From Desulfotignum sp. (GTDB taxonomy: Bacteria; Desulfobacterota; Desulfobacteria; Desulfobacterales; Desulfobacteraceae), in the NCBI GenBank assembly GCA_011390635.1, contig JAABSA010000013.1, positions 1-35,629 on the forward strand: a DNA stretch of 35,629 nt, given 5' to 3'. The notes under the pieces are model-generated. The model saw only the letters and a program-made list of their open reading frames with translations. It searched no databases and was not told the origin of the DNA. Of this stretch, positions 16,422-24,525 are shown piece by piece. How positions within the stretch are numbered: position 1 is the stretch's first letter; the number at the start of each line of letters is the position of its first letter. The position numbers and the translations under genes were made by a program.

Positions 16422-17698
16422 CGCTGGTGATCACAGGCACCCTTATCCTGATCACCCTGCTGGGGGCTCCTTTGTTCACGGTGCTCATTGCCGGTGCCAT
16501 GGCCGGTTTTCGGTTGAGCGGCATCGACTTGTCAGTGGTGGCCATCGAGCTGTACCGCATTGCCGACACCCCTATCCTGGTGGCCCTTCCTTTATTTACC
16601 TTTACCGGATACCTGCTGGCCGAAAGCCAGGCCTCTTCCAGGCTCGTGAACCTGACCCGGGCCTTTCTCGGCTGGATGCCCGGGGGCCTGGCTATAGTGG
16701 CGTTTGTGGTATGCGCCTTGTTTACCGCCTTTACCGGAGCATCCGGGGTGACCATTGTGGCCATGGGGGCACTGCTCTACCCGGCGTTGAAACAGGACGG
16801 GTACGGGGAAAATTTCAGCCTGGGCCTGGTCACCACCTCAGGCAGTTTAGGACTGCTGCTGCCGCCTTCCCTTCCTTTGATTCTTTACGGCATCATTGCC
16901 CAGCAGATGGATGCCGGTGCAGACGTGAGCATTGAAAAGCTGTTTGCCGCCGGGCTCCTGCCGGCCCTGCTCATGATCATCTTGTTGTCGGCCTGGAGTA
17001 TCCGGGTAAACCGCCAAAACCCGCTTCCCTTGACCCGGTTTTCGGTGAAAAACTGCCTGTCCGCCCTCCGGGCAGCTGCCTGGGAGATCCCGCTGCCCAT
17101 CTGTGTGCTTGCCGGCATCTATTCCGGGTATTTTGCCGTATCAGAGGCGGCGGCCGTGGCCGCCATGTATGTGCTGGTAGTGGAAATGCTGATATACCGG
17201 GAAATCAAATGGGCTCTTCTGCCGTCCATCATCCGGGAATCCATGGTCATGGTGGGAGGCATTCTGCTGATTCTGGGGGCCTCTCTGGCATTCACCAATT
17301 TTCTGATTGATGCACAGGTCCCCATGAAACTGTTTGCTCTTTGTCAGCAGTTCATTGCCAACAAATGGGTGTTTTTGATCCTGCTGAATCTGTTTCTGCT
17401 GATCCTGGGCACCATGCTGGATATTTTCAGCGCCATCGTTATCATGGTGCCGCTGATGCTGCCCGTGGCCATGGCATACGGGATTCATCCGGTGCACCTG
17501 GGCATTATTTTTTTAGCCAATATGCAGATCGGGTATTTCACCCCGCCGGTGGGCATGAACCTGTTCATTGCCGGGTACCGGTTCAACAAACCCATCATGA
17601 CGATCTACCGGGCCACCATCCCGTTCATGCTGGTGCTTTTGCTGGCGGTGCTCATCATCACCTACTGGCCGGGGTTGAGCCTGTTTCTCATCTCCTGA
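16418..17698 (+). CDS. dctM: TRAP transporter large permease subunit (DctM family)
   Basis: This 426-residue, very hydrophobic protein has about a dozen membrane helices. DctM marks include LVALPLFTFTGYLLAES, FTGASGVTIVAMGALLYPAL, GSLGLLLPPSLPLILYGIIAQ and, near the end, GIIFLANMQIGYFTPPVGMNLFIA. The length is standard. It provides the sodium-coupled transport path with DctQ and receives ligand from DctP. Its start overlaps dctQ by 4 bases, and it closes the operon before recQ, which has its own strong ribosome binding site 38 bases later. Confidence 0.92.
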   Translation: MTLVITGTLILITLLGAPLFTVLIAGAMAGFRLSGIDLSVVAIELYRIADTPILVALPLFTFTGYLLAESQASSRLVNLTRAFLGWMPGGLAIVAFVVCALFTAFTGASGVTIVAMGALLYPALKQDGYGENFSLGLVTTSGSLGLLLPPSLPLILYGIIAQQMDAGADVSIEKLFAAGLLPALLMIILLSAWSIRVNRQNPLPLTRFSVKNCLSALRAAAWEIPLPICVLAGIYSGYFAVSEAAAVAAMYVLVVEMLIYREIKWALLPSIIRESMVMVGGILLILGASLAFTNFLIDAQVPMKLFALCQQFIANKWVFLILLNLFLLILGTMLDIFSAIVIMVPLMLPVAMAYGIHPVHLGIIFLANMQIGYFTPPVGMNLFIAGYRFNKPIMTIYRATIPFMLVLLLAVLIITYWPGLSLFLIS

Positions 17699-17736
17699 GG
17701 TTCCCGGGTAAACAGAACAAGAAGGAGGAACCCGTC

Positions 17737-19935
17737 ATGGAAATCTTGAAAACAGTCTTTGGATATGATGCTTTCCGCCCCCTGCAGAAAGAAATCATTG
17801 ACCACATCCTGGAAAAAAAGGACGCCCTGGTGGTCCTTCCCACCGGGGGCGGTAAATCCCTGTGCTTTCAGCTGCCGGCCCTGTTGTTTGACGGGCTCAC
17901 CATTGTGGTGTCTCCCTTGATCTCTTTGATGAAGGACCAGGTGGATCAACTCGGAGAAATGGGTGTTTCTGCGGTATGCCTCAACTCAAGTCTGTCAGCG
18001 GAACAGTACCGGCACCATGTGTCTCTGATTCGCCAGAACCGGGTCAGACTGCTGTATATCGCCCCGGAGTCCCTGGTCCGCCCCAATCTTATGGAACTGT
18101 TGCATACCGTGACCGTGGACTGCCTGGCCATTGACGAGGCCCACTGCATTTCCGCCTGGGGCCATGATTTCAGGCCGGAATACCGGCAGCTGGCACAGAT
18201 TCGGCAGCAGTTTCCCAAAGCGGTCTGCACTGCCTTCACCGCCACGGCCACCCCGACGGTACAAAAAGATATCCAAACCAGTCTGGGATTTTCACAGGAT
18301 GATGGATTCAGGGCCTTCATCGGCAGCTTTGACCGGAAAAATCTGGTGATCCGGGTGATGTTCAAGGATGACCCGCTGCAGCAGACCCTGGATTTTCTTG
18401 CATCCCATAAAGATGACTCCGGCATCATCTACTGTTTATCCAGAAAACAGGTGGAGAACCTGTCCGGTCAACTGTCAGCCCGGGGATTTTCCGTGCGGCC
18501 CTATCATGCCGGTCTGGATGACACCGCACGCAATCGCTTCCAGACCGAATTCATCAAAGATGATGTAAGGATCATGGTGGCAACCATCGCCTTTGGCATG
18601 GGCATTGACAAACCCAATGTCCGGTTCGTGCTCCATTATGACCTGCCCAAAAGCGTTGAAAGTTATTACCAGGAGATCGGCCGGGCTGGACGGGACGGCC
18701 TGGACGCCGAATGCCTGCTGCTGTTCTCCCATGCCGATGTCCCCCGGTTGAAATCCCTTGTCACCAGCCAGGATGAACAGCGGAACCGGGCCGCCTGGTT
18801 TCATCTGGAGGACATGGTGCGGTTTGCCGAGGCCGAAGACTGCCGCAAAAAAAGGCTGCTGTCCTATTTCGGGGAAACCGCGGCCCAAGATGACTGCGGC
18901 ATGTGCGACAACTGCGTTGCGCCGCAGGAGCAGGTCCAGGATATTTCCATTGCAGCCCAGAAGTTTCTGTCCTGTGTGAAACGCACCGGCGAGCGGTTCG
19001 GGGCCGGCCATATCATCGATGTGCTCCGGGGCGCGGAAACCAAAAAAATCTTCCAGTTCAGACACCACCTGCTGTCCACATACGGCATTGGAAAAGACCT
19101 GTCAAAAAAGCAGTGGTTCTACCTTTCCCGGCAGTTCCAGAGCAAAGGGTTTGTCCAGCGTGAGGAGAACTACGGGGGACTGACCCTCACCCCGGAGGCC
19201 TGGGGGGTGTTGAAAGGAGAAACAAAAGTGTCGGGATGGCAGGATCCCCGTCACAAACTTTCCCAGCCTGTGGCGGAAGCAACCAATGCAGAATCTGCTG
19301 AATCACCGGCCCATCACCCGGATCTGTTTGAACAGCTTCGCCAAAAGCGAAAAGAGCTGGCGGATGAGGCGGGTGTGCCGCCCTACGCCGTATTTCCCGA
19401 TAAAGCCCTGATGGAGATGGCCACTTTTTTCCCGAGAACAGACACCGATTTTCTGAACACCTTCGGCGTAGGCCAAACCAAGCTGGAAAAATACGGCCCG
19501 GCATTCATGGCGCTCATCCGGGAATTCTGCACCACCCATGGCATATCTGATGTACCGGAAAGAAAAACGCCTGCGTTTGCCTTCAAGGAAAGTTCTCCAA
19601 AAGAAAAACGCCATTTTCAGGTAGGACAGCTCTACCATGAAGGTGCTTCCGTCACAGACATCGCCGACCGGTTCCATGTCAAACCCGCCACCGTCATCAA
19701 CCATCTGTTCCGGTATTTTCAGGAAGGAAACCGGATCGCATCCGGACACGTAATCGATGAATGCACCCTGTCGCCCGATGTCCGGGAAAAAGCGCTCCAG
19801 GCCTTTGACACGCATGGATATCAGCTGCTGAAACCGGTCTTCGAGGCGATGGACCGGGAAATACCCTATGAGGCCCTTCATGTGTTGCGGATCTATTACT
19901 TGTATGTGAATGAGATCGACGGTCCGTCAGAATAA
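17737..19935 (+). CDS. recQ: ATP-dependent DNA helicase RecQ
   Basis: This 732-residue 3'-5' DNA helicase has Walker A in LVVLPTGGGKS (31-41), DEAH box IDEAHCISAWGHDFRPEY (from about 132), helicase motif V/VI VATIAFGMGIDKPNVR and QEIGRAGRDG. The RQC zinc site is C369, C387, C390 and C393. After the winged helix there is an HRDC-like domain (about 530-600) and a C-terminal helix-turn-helix stretch (VGQLYHEGASVTDIADRF and on, about 628-665), as in the long RecQ forms. AGGAGG at 17723-17728 fixes the start at 17737. The open frame upstream runs through dctM in another frame and is not part of the gene. It acts in recombination and fork repair. Confidence 0.95.
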   Translation: MEILKTVFGYDAFRPLQKEIIDHILEKKDALVVLPTGGGKSLCFQLPALLFDGLTIVVSPLISLMKDQVDQLGEMGVSAVCLNSSLSAEQYRHHVSLIRQNRVRLLYIAPESLVRPNLMELLHTVTVDCLAIDEAHCISAWGHDFRPEYRQLAQIRQQFPKAVCTAFTATATPTVQKDIQTSLGFSQDDGFRAFIGSFDRKNLVIRVMFKDDPLQQTLDFLASHKDDSGIIYCLSRKQVENLSGQLSARGFSVRPYHAGLDDTARNRFQTEFIKDDVRIMVATIAFGMGIDKPNVRFVLHYDLPKSVESYYQEIGRAGRDGLDAECLLLFSHADVPRLKSLVTSQDEQRNRAAWFHLEDMVRFAEAEDCRKKRLLSYFGETAAQDDCGMCDNCVAPQEQVQDISIAAQKFLSCVKRTGERFGAGHIIDVLRGAETKKIFQFRHHLLSTYGIGKDLSKKQWFYLSRQFQSKGFVQREENYGGLTLTPEAWGVLKGETKVSGWQDPRHKLSQPVAEATNAESAESPAHHPDLFEQLRQKRKELADEAGVPPYAVFPDKALMEMATFFPRTDTDFLNTFGVGQTKLEKYGPAFMALIREFCTTHGISDVPERKTPAFAFKESSPKEKRHFQVGQLYHEGASVTDIADRFHVKPATVINHLFRYFQEGNRIASGHVIDECTLSPDVREKALQAFDTHGYQLLKPVFEAMDREIPYEALHVLRIYYLYVNEIDGPSE

Positions 19936-19971
19936 AAAATTTTGCTGCAAACTGGTTGCAGGACTTATGAA

Positions 19972-20742
19972 ATGAAAACAATTTATACCATCGGCCACTC
20001 CACCCACACTACGGAAGAATTTCTCCACCTTTTGAACCTGTATGCCATAACTGCTGTGGGAGATGTCAGGTCCAGTCCATACAGCCGATTCAATCCCCAG
20101 TTCAACCGGGAAACCCTGCAAAAAGAGCTGAAGGCTTGCCGGATCGCCTATGTCTATCTGGGAGATTGCCTGGGCCCCAGGATCGATGATCCGGCATGTT
20201 ATATCAATGGAAAGGCTGAATATAACCTGATTGCAGAAACCGATCAGTTTGCGCAGGGCATCAGCCGATTCAACCGATTCAGAATAAAAGGAATGTCAGA
20301 CATGGATACCTTGTTTACCATTGGATTTACCAAAAAATCCGCCCGGCAGTTCTTCACCCTGTTACAAACCGCGGGGGTCCGGCGGCTGGTGGATGTCAGA
20401 CTGCACAATGCCTCCCAGCTGGCCGGATTCGCCAAAAAAAACGATCTGGCATATTTTTTGGAAAAGATCTGCGGCATCGACTATATCCATTTGCCCCAGT
20501 GGGCACCTGACCAGGCACTTCTGGATCTGTACAAAAAAAAGAAAGCCGATTTTGCCTGGTATGCAAAAACATACCAGGCACTTTTAAAGCAAAGAGACAT
20601 GGACAAAACTGAAGTTCCCCGGATCAAGGACAAAGACTGCCTGTTATGCAGCGAACATGAGCCTGAATTCTGCCACCGGCGTTTGGCGGCCGAATATATC
20701 CTGTCTATCCGGCCGGACATGGCCATTGTTCACCTGCAATGA
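19972..20742 (+). CDS. partly duplicated DUF488 protein (truncated copy fused to a full copy)
   Basis: This 256-residue protein contains two DUF488 units in one frame. Unit 1 (about 1-108) starts TIYTIGHSTHTTEEF and has VGDVRSSPYSRFNPQFN and LGPRIDDPACY, but breaks off at ISRFNRFRIKG, just where relatives continue to the MCAEKEPLxCHR motif. Unit 2 starts at once with MSDMDTLFTIGFTKKSARQFF and is complete, ending with LLCSEHEPEFCHRRLAAEYI. The in-frame ATG at 20302 is preceded by AAAGGA, so unit 2 may also be made alone. DUF488 proteins are widespread, with no settled biochemical role. The chosen ATG has AGGA 9 bases upstream; it follows recQ by 36 bases. Confidence 0.8.
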   Translation: MKTIYTIGHSTHTTEEFLHLLNLYAITAVGDVRSSPYSRFNPQFNRETLQKELKACRIAYVYLGDCLGPRIDDPACYINGKAEYNLIAETDQFAQGISRFNRFRIKGMSDMDTLFTIGFTKKSARQFFTLLQTAGVRRLVDVRLHNASQLAGFAKKNDLAYFLEKICGIDYIHLPQWAPDQALLDLYKKKKADFAWYAKTYQALLKQRDMDKTEVPRIKDKDCLLCSEHEPEFCHRRLAAEYILSIRPDMAIVHLQ

Positions 20743-20785
20743 CCGGTGCCAAAATTTAAATGGTGCCGGCTGGGCCACAGACCCA

Positions 20786-20815
20786 TTGACAATCCACTCC
20801 ATTTGTGTTTGAGAT
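20786..20815 (+). promoter_or_regulatory. candidate promoter for the acyl-CoA carboxylase genes
   Basis: A perfect TTGACA (20786-20791) is followed after 17-18 bases by a poor -10 (TTGAGA/TGAGAT). It could need an activator. It is placed upstream of two leader hairpins. Confidence 0.35.
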
Positions 20816-20842
20816 GACAGGTACCGGGACTGTGAAGGTATA

Positions 20843-20900
20843 CGGATCAGCCAGGGATGGGTGATCCGATTCCTGATATCCGGGGTGGTACCCGGATTTT
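20843..20900 (+). promoter_or_regulatory. leader with two hairpins, possible attenuator
   Basis: CGGATCA (20843-20849) pairs with TGATCCG (20862-20868). A second hairpin, ATCCGGG (20878-20884) with CCCGGAT (20891-20897), ends in T4. The left arm of the first could alternatively pair near TGATATCCG, giving competing structures before the gene starting at 20927. Confidence 0.35.
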
Positions 20901-20926
20901 CAACAAACGATACAACAGGTGATATG

Positions 20927-22477
20927 ATGGAACAATACAACCGGACTATCCAGACCCTGGAGCGGCTTCGGGCCGAATCCACGGCCGCAGGCGGCCCCGA
21001 CAAAATCAACCGCCAGCACGCCCAGGGCAAGCTGACGGCCCGGGAGCGGATCCACCTGCTTCTGGACGCGGGGAGTTTCGAGGAATTTGATGTGCTCAAG
21101 ACGGGCCGTGGCAGCTCTCTTAGAGATGACCGCATCTATCTGGGCGACGGTGTGATTACCGGACACGGGAACATCGACGGTCGGGAAGTGTTTGTGTTCA
21201 GCCAGGATTTCACAGTGATCGGCGGCTCCCTGGGTGAGGCCCATTCCCAGAAAATCTGTAAGGTCATGGATATGGCCGTGAAGGTGGGTGCTCCGATCAT
21301 CGGGCTGAATGATTCAGGTGGCGCCCGGATCCAGGAAGGCGTGGACGCACTGGCTGCCTACGGTGAGATTTTCCACCGTAATGTCAGGGCAAGCGGCGTG
21401 GTTCCCCAGATATCCTGCATCATGGGACCTTGTGCCGGCGGGGCGGTATACAGTCCATCCATCACCGACTTTGTTTTCATGGTGCAGGAATCTTCCTATA
21501 TGTTTGTCACAGGACCCAACGTGGTGAAAACGGTCACGCACCAAAAAATCACCTCCGAAGAGCTGGGCGGTGCAATGATCCATGCGCAAAAAAGCGGGGT
21601 GGCGCACTTTACCGCCCCCAACGATATCCTGTGCCTGCGGGAAATACGCAGGTTGATCAGCTATCTGCCATCCAACAACCGCCAGCCGCCGCCCATTTTG
21701 GACCTGCGTGATCCGGCGGACCGCATCGACCCGGCCCTGGATTATCTGATTCCGGAGAATCCCAGCCAGGCTTATGACATGAACGTGCTGATCCACAGCA
21801 TTCTGGACGGGGCCGAGTTCATGGAGGTCCACCCGGACTTTGCCCGCAATATCATCTGCGGGTTCGGCCGCATGGGGGGCCAGACCGTAGGCCTGGTCGC
21901 TAACCAGCCCGCTGTGCTGGCAGGGGTTCTGGACACGGAAGCATCCTTCAAGGCTGGGCGGTTCGTGCGTTTCTGCGATGCCTTCAACATCCCTTTGATC
22001 GCTTTGGTGGATGTTCCGGGCTTCATGCCCGGACCGGACCAGGAACACGGCGGTATCATCCGTCACGGGGCCAAACTGCTCTACGCCTTTACCGAGGCCA
22101 CGGTGCCGCGGATCTCCGTCATTGTCCGAAAGGCATACGGTGGTGCCTATCTGGTGATGAATTCCAAGCATATCCACTGCGATGTAAACTATGCCTGGCC
22201 CACCGCCGAAATTGCGGTGATGGGTCCCAAAGGGGCGGTGGAAGTGATCCATCGCAGAGAAATCCAGACATCTCCAGACCCGGAAACACTGCTTAATGAA
22301 AAAATGGAACAATACCGGCACACCTTTGCCAATCCGTTTCTGGCGGCCCAGCGGGGCTATATCGATGACGTGATTTTTCCCAGAGATACCCGTCACCGGC
22401 TGATACGAACCCTTCAGGTGCTTGAAGGCAAAGCGGCTGAAGGACCTGACCGCAAACACGGAAACATCCCTTTGTGA
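20927..22477 (+). CDS. acyl-CoA carboxylase, carboxyltransferase (beta) chain, propionyl-CoA type
   Basis: This 516-residue protein is a biotin-dependent carboxyltransferase (PccB/MmdA family). It moves CO2 between carboxybiotin and an acyl-CoA. Marks are RERIHLLLDAGSFEEFD, SGGARIQEGVDALAAYGEIF, GPCAGGAVYSPSITDFVFMV, VDVPGFMPGPDQEHGGIIRHGAKLLYAF and YAWPTAEIAVMGPKGAVEV. Length is typical. The ATG at 20927 lies 5 bases after AGGTG; the ATG just before it is also possible. The biotin-carrying alpha chain follows after 8 bases, so the pair makes a carboxylase rather than a sodium pump. Propionyl-CoA is the likeliest substrate; acetyl- or other acyl-CoA cannot be excluded. Confidence 0.88.
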   Translation: MEQYNRTIQTLERLRAESTAAGGPDKINRQHAQGKLTARERIHLLLDAGSFEEFDVLKTGRGSSLRDDRIYLGDGVITGHGNIDGREVFVFSQDFTVIGGSLGEAHSQKICKVMDMAVKVGAPIIGLNDSGGARIQEGVDALAAYGEIFHRNVRASGVVPQISCIMGPCAGGAVYSPSITDFVFMVQESSYMFVTGPNVVKTVTHQKITSEELGGAMIHAQKSGVAHFTAPNDILCLREIRRLISYLPSNNRQPPPILDLRDPADRIDPALDYLIPENPSQAYDMNVLIHSILDGAEFMEVHPDFARNIICGFGRMGGQTVGLVANQPAVLAGVLDTEASFKAGRFVRFCDAFNIPLIALVDVPGFMPGPDQEHGGIIRHGAKLLYAFTEATVPRISVIVRKAYGGAYLVMNSKHIHCDVNYAWPTAEIAVMGPKGAVEVIHRREIQTSPDPETLLNEKMEQYRHTFANPFLAAQRGYIDDVIFPRDTRHRLIRTLQVLEGKAAEGPDRKHGNIPL

Positions 22478-22485
22478 GGTATCCC

Positions 22486-24525
22486 ATGTTCGATAAAATT
22501 TTGATCGCCAACCGTGGTGAGATCGCAGTGCGCATTATCCGCACCTGCAAACGCCTGGGAATACAAACCACGGCTGTTTATTCAGATGCAGACAGCCGCA
22601 GCCTGCACCGGCAGATGGCCGATGACGCCATATATATTGGCGAAGCCTCTGCCACGGCATCTTATCTGAACGAAGAAAAAATCTTATCTGCCGCCCTGAC
22701 CTCCGGCTGCCAGGCCGTTCATCCCGGATATGGGTTCCTGTCTGAAAATACCCGGTTTGCTGAATCAGCCAGAGCCTCTGGCCTGGTGTTCATAGGTCCC
22801 CCGTCCGAGGCCATTGCCCTGATGGGTGACAAGATCGCTTCCAAAGAACTGGCTGAAAAGGCCGGCGTCCCGGTCATACCGGGTCATGGGCAGGCGCTCA
22901 AAGACGTGGACGAAGCCCTGGCCATGGCCCGGCGCATTGGCTATCCAATGCTGCTCAAGCCGGCGGCCGGCGGCGGGGGAAAGGGCATGCGTATCGTGAA
23001 CAATCCGGATCAGATGGCGGATGCCCTGGCAGCCAGCCGCCAGGAAACCCGCAAGGCGTTCGGCGACAGCCGGATTTTCATGGAGAAATATATTGAACAG
23101 CCCCGGCATGTGGAAATTCAGGTACTGGCCGACGGCTTTGGCAATATTGTTTTTCTGGGAGAAAGAGAGTGTTCAATCCAGCGGCGCTACCAGAAAATAA
23201 TTGAGGAGTCACCATCTCCGGGTGTCAGTCCCGAGCTGCGGCAGCGCATGGGAAAATCAGCCTGCGATCTGGCCCGCAAGGCAGGGTATGTCAATGCGGG
23301 TACGGTCGAGTTTGTAATGGATCCTGAAGGCAAGTTTTATTTTCTGGAAATGAACACACGGCTGCAGGTGGAGCATCCGGTTACGGAACTGGTAACCGGC
23401 CTGGATCTGGTGGAACTCCAGCTGCGGATCGCTGCCGGAGACCACCTGCCCTTTGATCAGGCCGGGGTGCGGTTCACCGGCTGGGCCATGGAAGCCCGCA
23501 TCTGCGCAGAGGATCCCGCCAGGGGTTTCACACCGGCAACCGGCATGATCACCCGCTATGCAGAACCCCGGGGAGATGCGGTGCGGGTGGACAGCGGCGT
23601 GGATACGGGCAGTAAAATCGGGGTCCACTATGATTCCATGCTGGCCAAAGTCATCTGCCACGGTAAAGACAGGGAAGCGGCCCGCACCGGCCTGATTGAA
23701 GCACTCAACGGCTACCACATTGAAGGGGTGGTGACCAACATCGACTTTGTCAACAGTGTGCTGTGCCAGCCGGCATTTGCCGCAGGGGACCTGGACACCG
23801 GGTTTATCGACCGCTATTTTGACGGTCATCTTCCCCTGTCCCCTCCGGATGAACGACACCTGAAGCTGTCGGCCCTGGCAGCAGCCCTGGTGTATCATGT
23901 CCGCACCATCGTTGTGCGTGAATCGGTGAAAACCATGGTCTCCCGCATCGGTGCGGGAAAAAGCACAGCCGGTGTACATCACTATGTGGTCAGGTCTAAA
24001 GAGGATGTGTATGAGATACAGCTGGAAAAAGGGCCTGAAAGAAGCCTGTGGAATATCCGCGTAAACCAGGACCAGATGGTGGTCGAATCCCCTGACTTCG
24101 AATTTTACCGCCGCCGTCTCAAGCTGAAAATAGATGGCCGGTATCACCGCTTTCGCCTGCGCATCGAACGGTCTTTTTTCTGGATCGCCTTTTGTGGTCT
24201 TACCCGATTGTTTGAAGTCTACCGCCCCGGAGAATGGGATTTGATCCCGCACATGCCCACAAGGGTTGAGAGCCCGCCATCCAATGAACTGCAGTGTCCG
24301 ATGCCCGGCCTGGTGGTGGACGTGTCTGTAAAAAAAGGTGACCGCGTCATCCGGGGGCAGAATCTGGTAACCCTGGAGTCCATGAAAATGGAAAGCGGTG
24401 TGGCCTCACCCGTGGATGGCATGATTGCCGAAGTTCTGGCGGCAGTAGGGGATGCAGTTGAGGCAGGTGATGTGCTGGTGCGATTCATGAAACACGAGAC
24501 CGGCAGCGTCAACTCGGAGCAGTAG
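22486..24525 (+). CDS. acyl-CoA carboxylase alpha chain (biotin carboxylase plus biotin carrier)
   Basis: This 679-residue protein has the biotin carboxylase domain at 1-450 with FDKILIANRGEIAVRII, the ATP-grasp loop KPAAGGGGKGMRIV, and EMNTRLQVEHPVTE. A linking region resembling the PccA BT domain follows (about 470-590), then a C-terminal biotinyl domain with the target lysine K634 in ESMKMES (commonly EAMKM). GAGG before the ATG at 22486 decides the start; the GTG four codons upstream lies in the beta gene's end. With the beta chain it forms an acyl-CoA carboxylase, likely for the methylmalonyl-CoA route. Its last 17 bases overlap glnE on the other strand. Confidence 0.92.
   Translation: MFDKILIANRGEIAVRIIRTCKRLGIQTTAVYSDADSRSLHRQMADDAIYIGEASATASYLNEEKILSAALTSGCQAVHPGYGFLSENTRFAESARASGLVFIGPPSEAIALMGDKIASKELAEKAGVPVIPGHGQALKDVDEALAMARRIGYPMLLKPAAGGGGKGMRIVNNPDQMADALAASRQETRKAFGDSRIFMEKYIEQPRHVEIQVLADGFGNIVFLGERECSIQRRYQKIIEESPSPGVSPELRQRMGKSACDLARKAGYVNAGTVEFVMDPEGKFYFLEMNTRLQVEHPVTELVTGLDLVELQLRIAAGDHLPFDQAGVRFTGWAMEARICAEDPARGFTPATGMITRYAEPRGDAVRVDSGVDTGSKIGVHYDSMLAKVICHGKDREAARTGLIEALNGYHIEGVVTNIDFVNSVLCQPAFAAGDLDTGFIDRYFDGHLPLSPPDERHLKLSALAAALVYHVRTIVVRESVKTMVSRIGAGKSTAGVHHYVVRSKEDVYEIQLEKGPERSLWNIRVNQDQMVVESPDFEFYRRRLKLKIDGRYHRFRLRIERSFFWIAFCGLTRLFEVYRPGEWDLIPHMPTRVESPPSNELQCPMPGLVVDVSVKKGDRVIRGQNLVTLESMKMESGVASPVDGMIAEVLAAVGDAVEAGDVLVRFMKHETGSVNSEQ

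Noticed and set aside
17341-17736. N-terminal extension of recQ by 132 codons
   Set aside because: It reads through dctM in another frame, and AGGAGG sits right before the ATG at 17737.
21314-22459. Long minus-strand open frame opposite the carboxylase beta gene
   Set aside because: Antisense to a gene with complete family motifs; the frame has no family signal.
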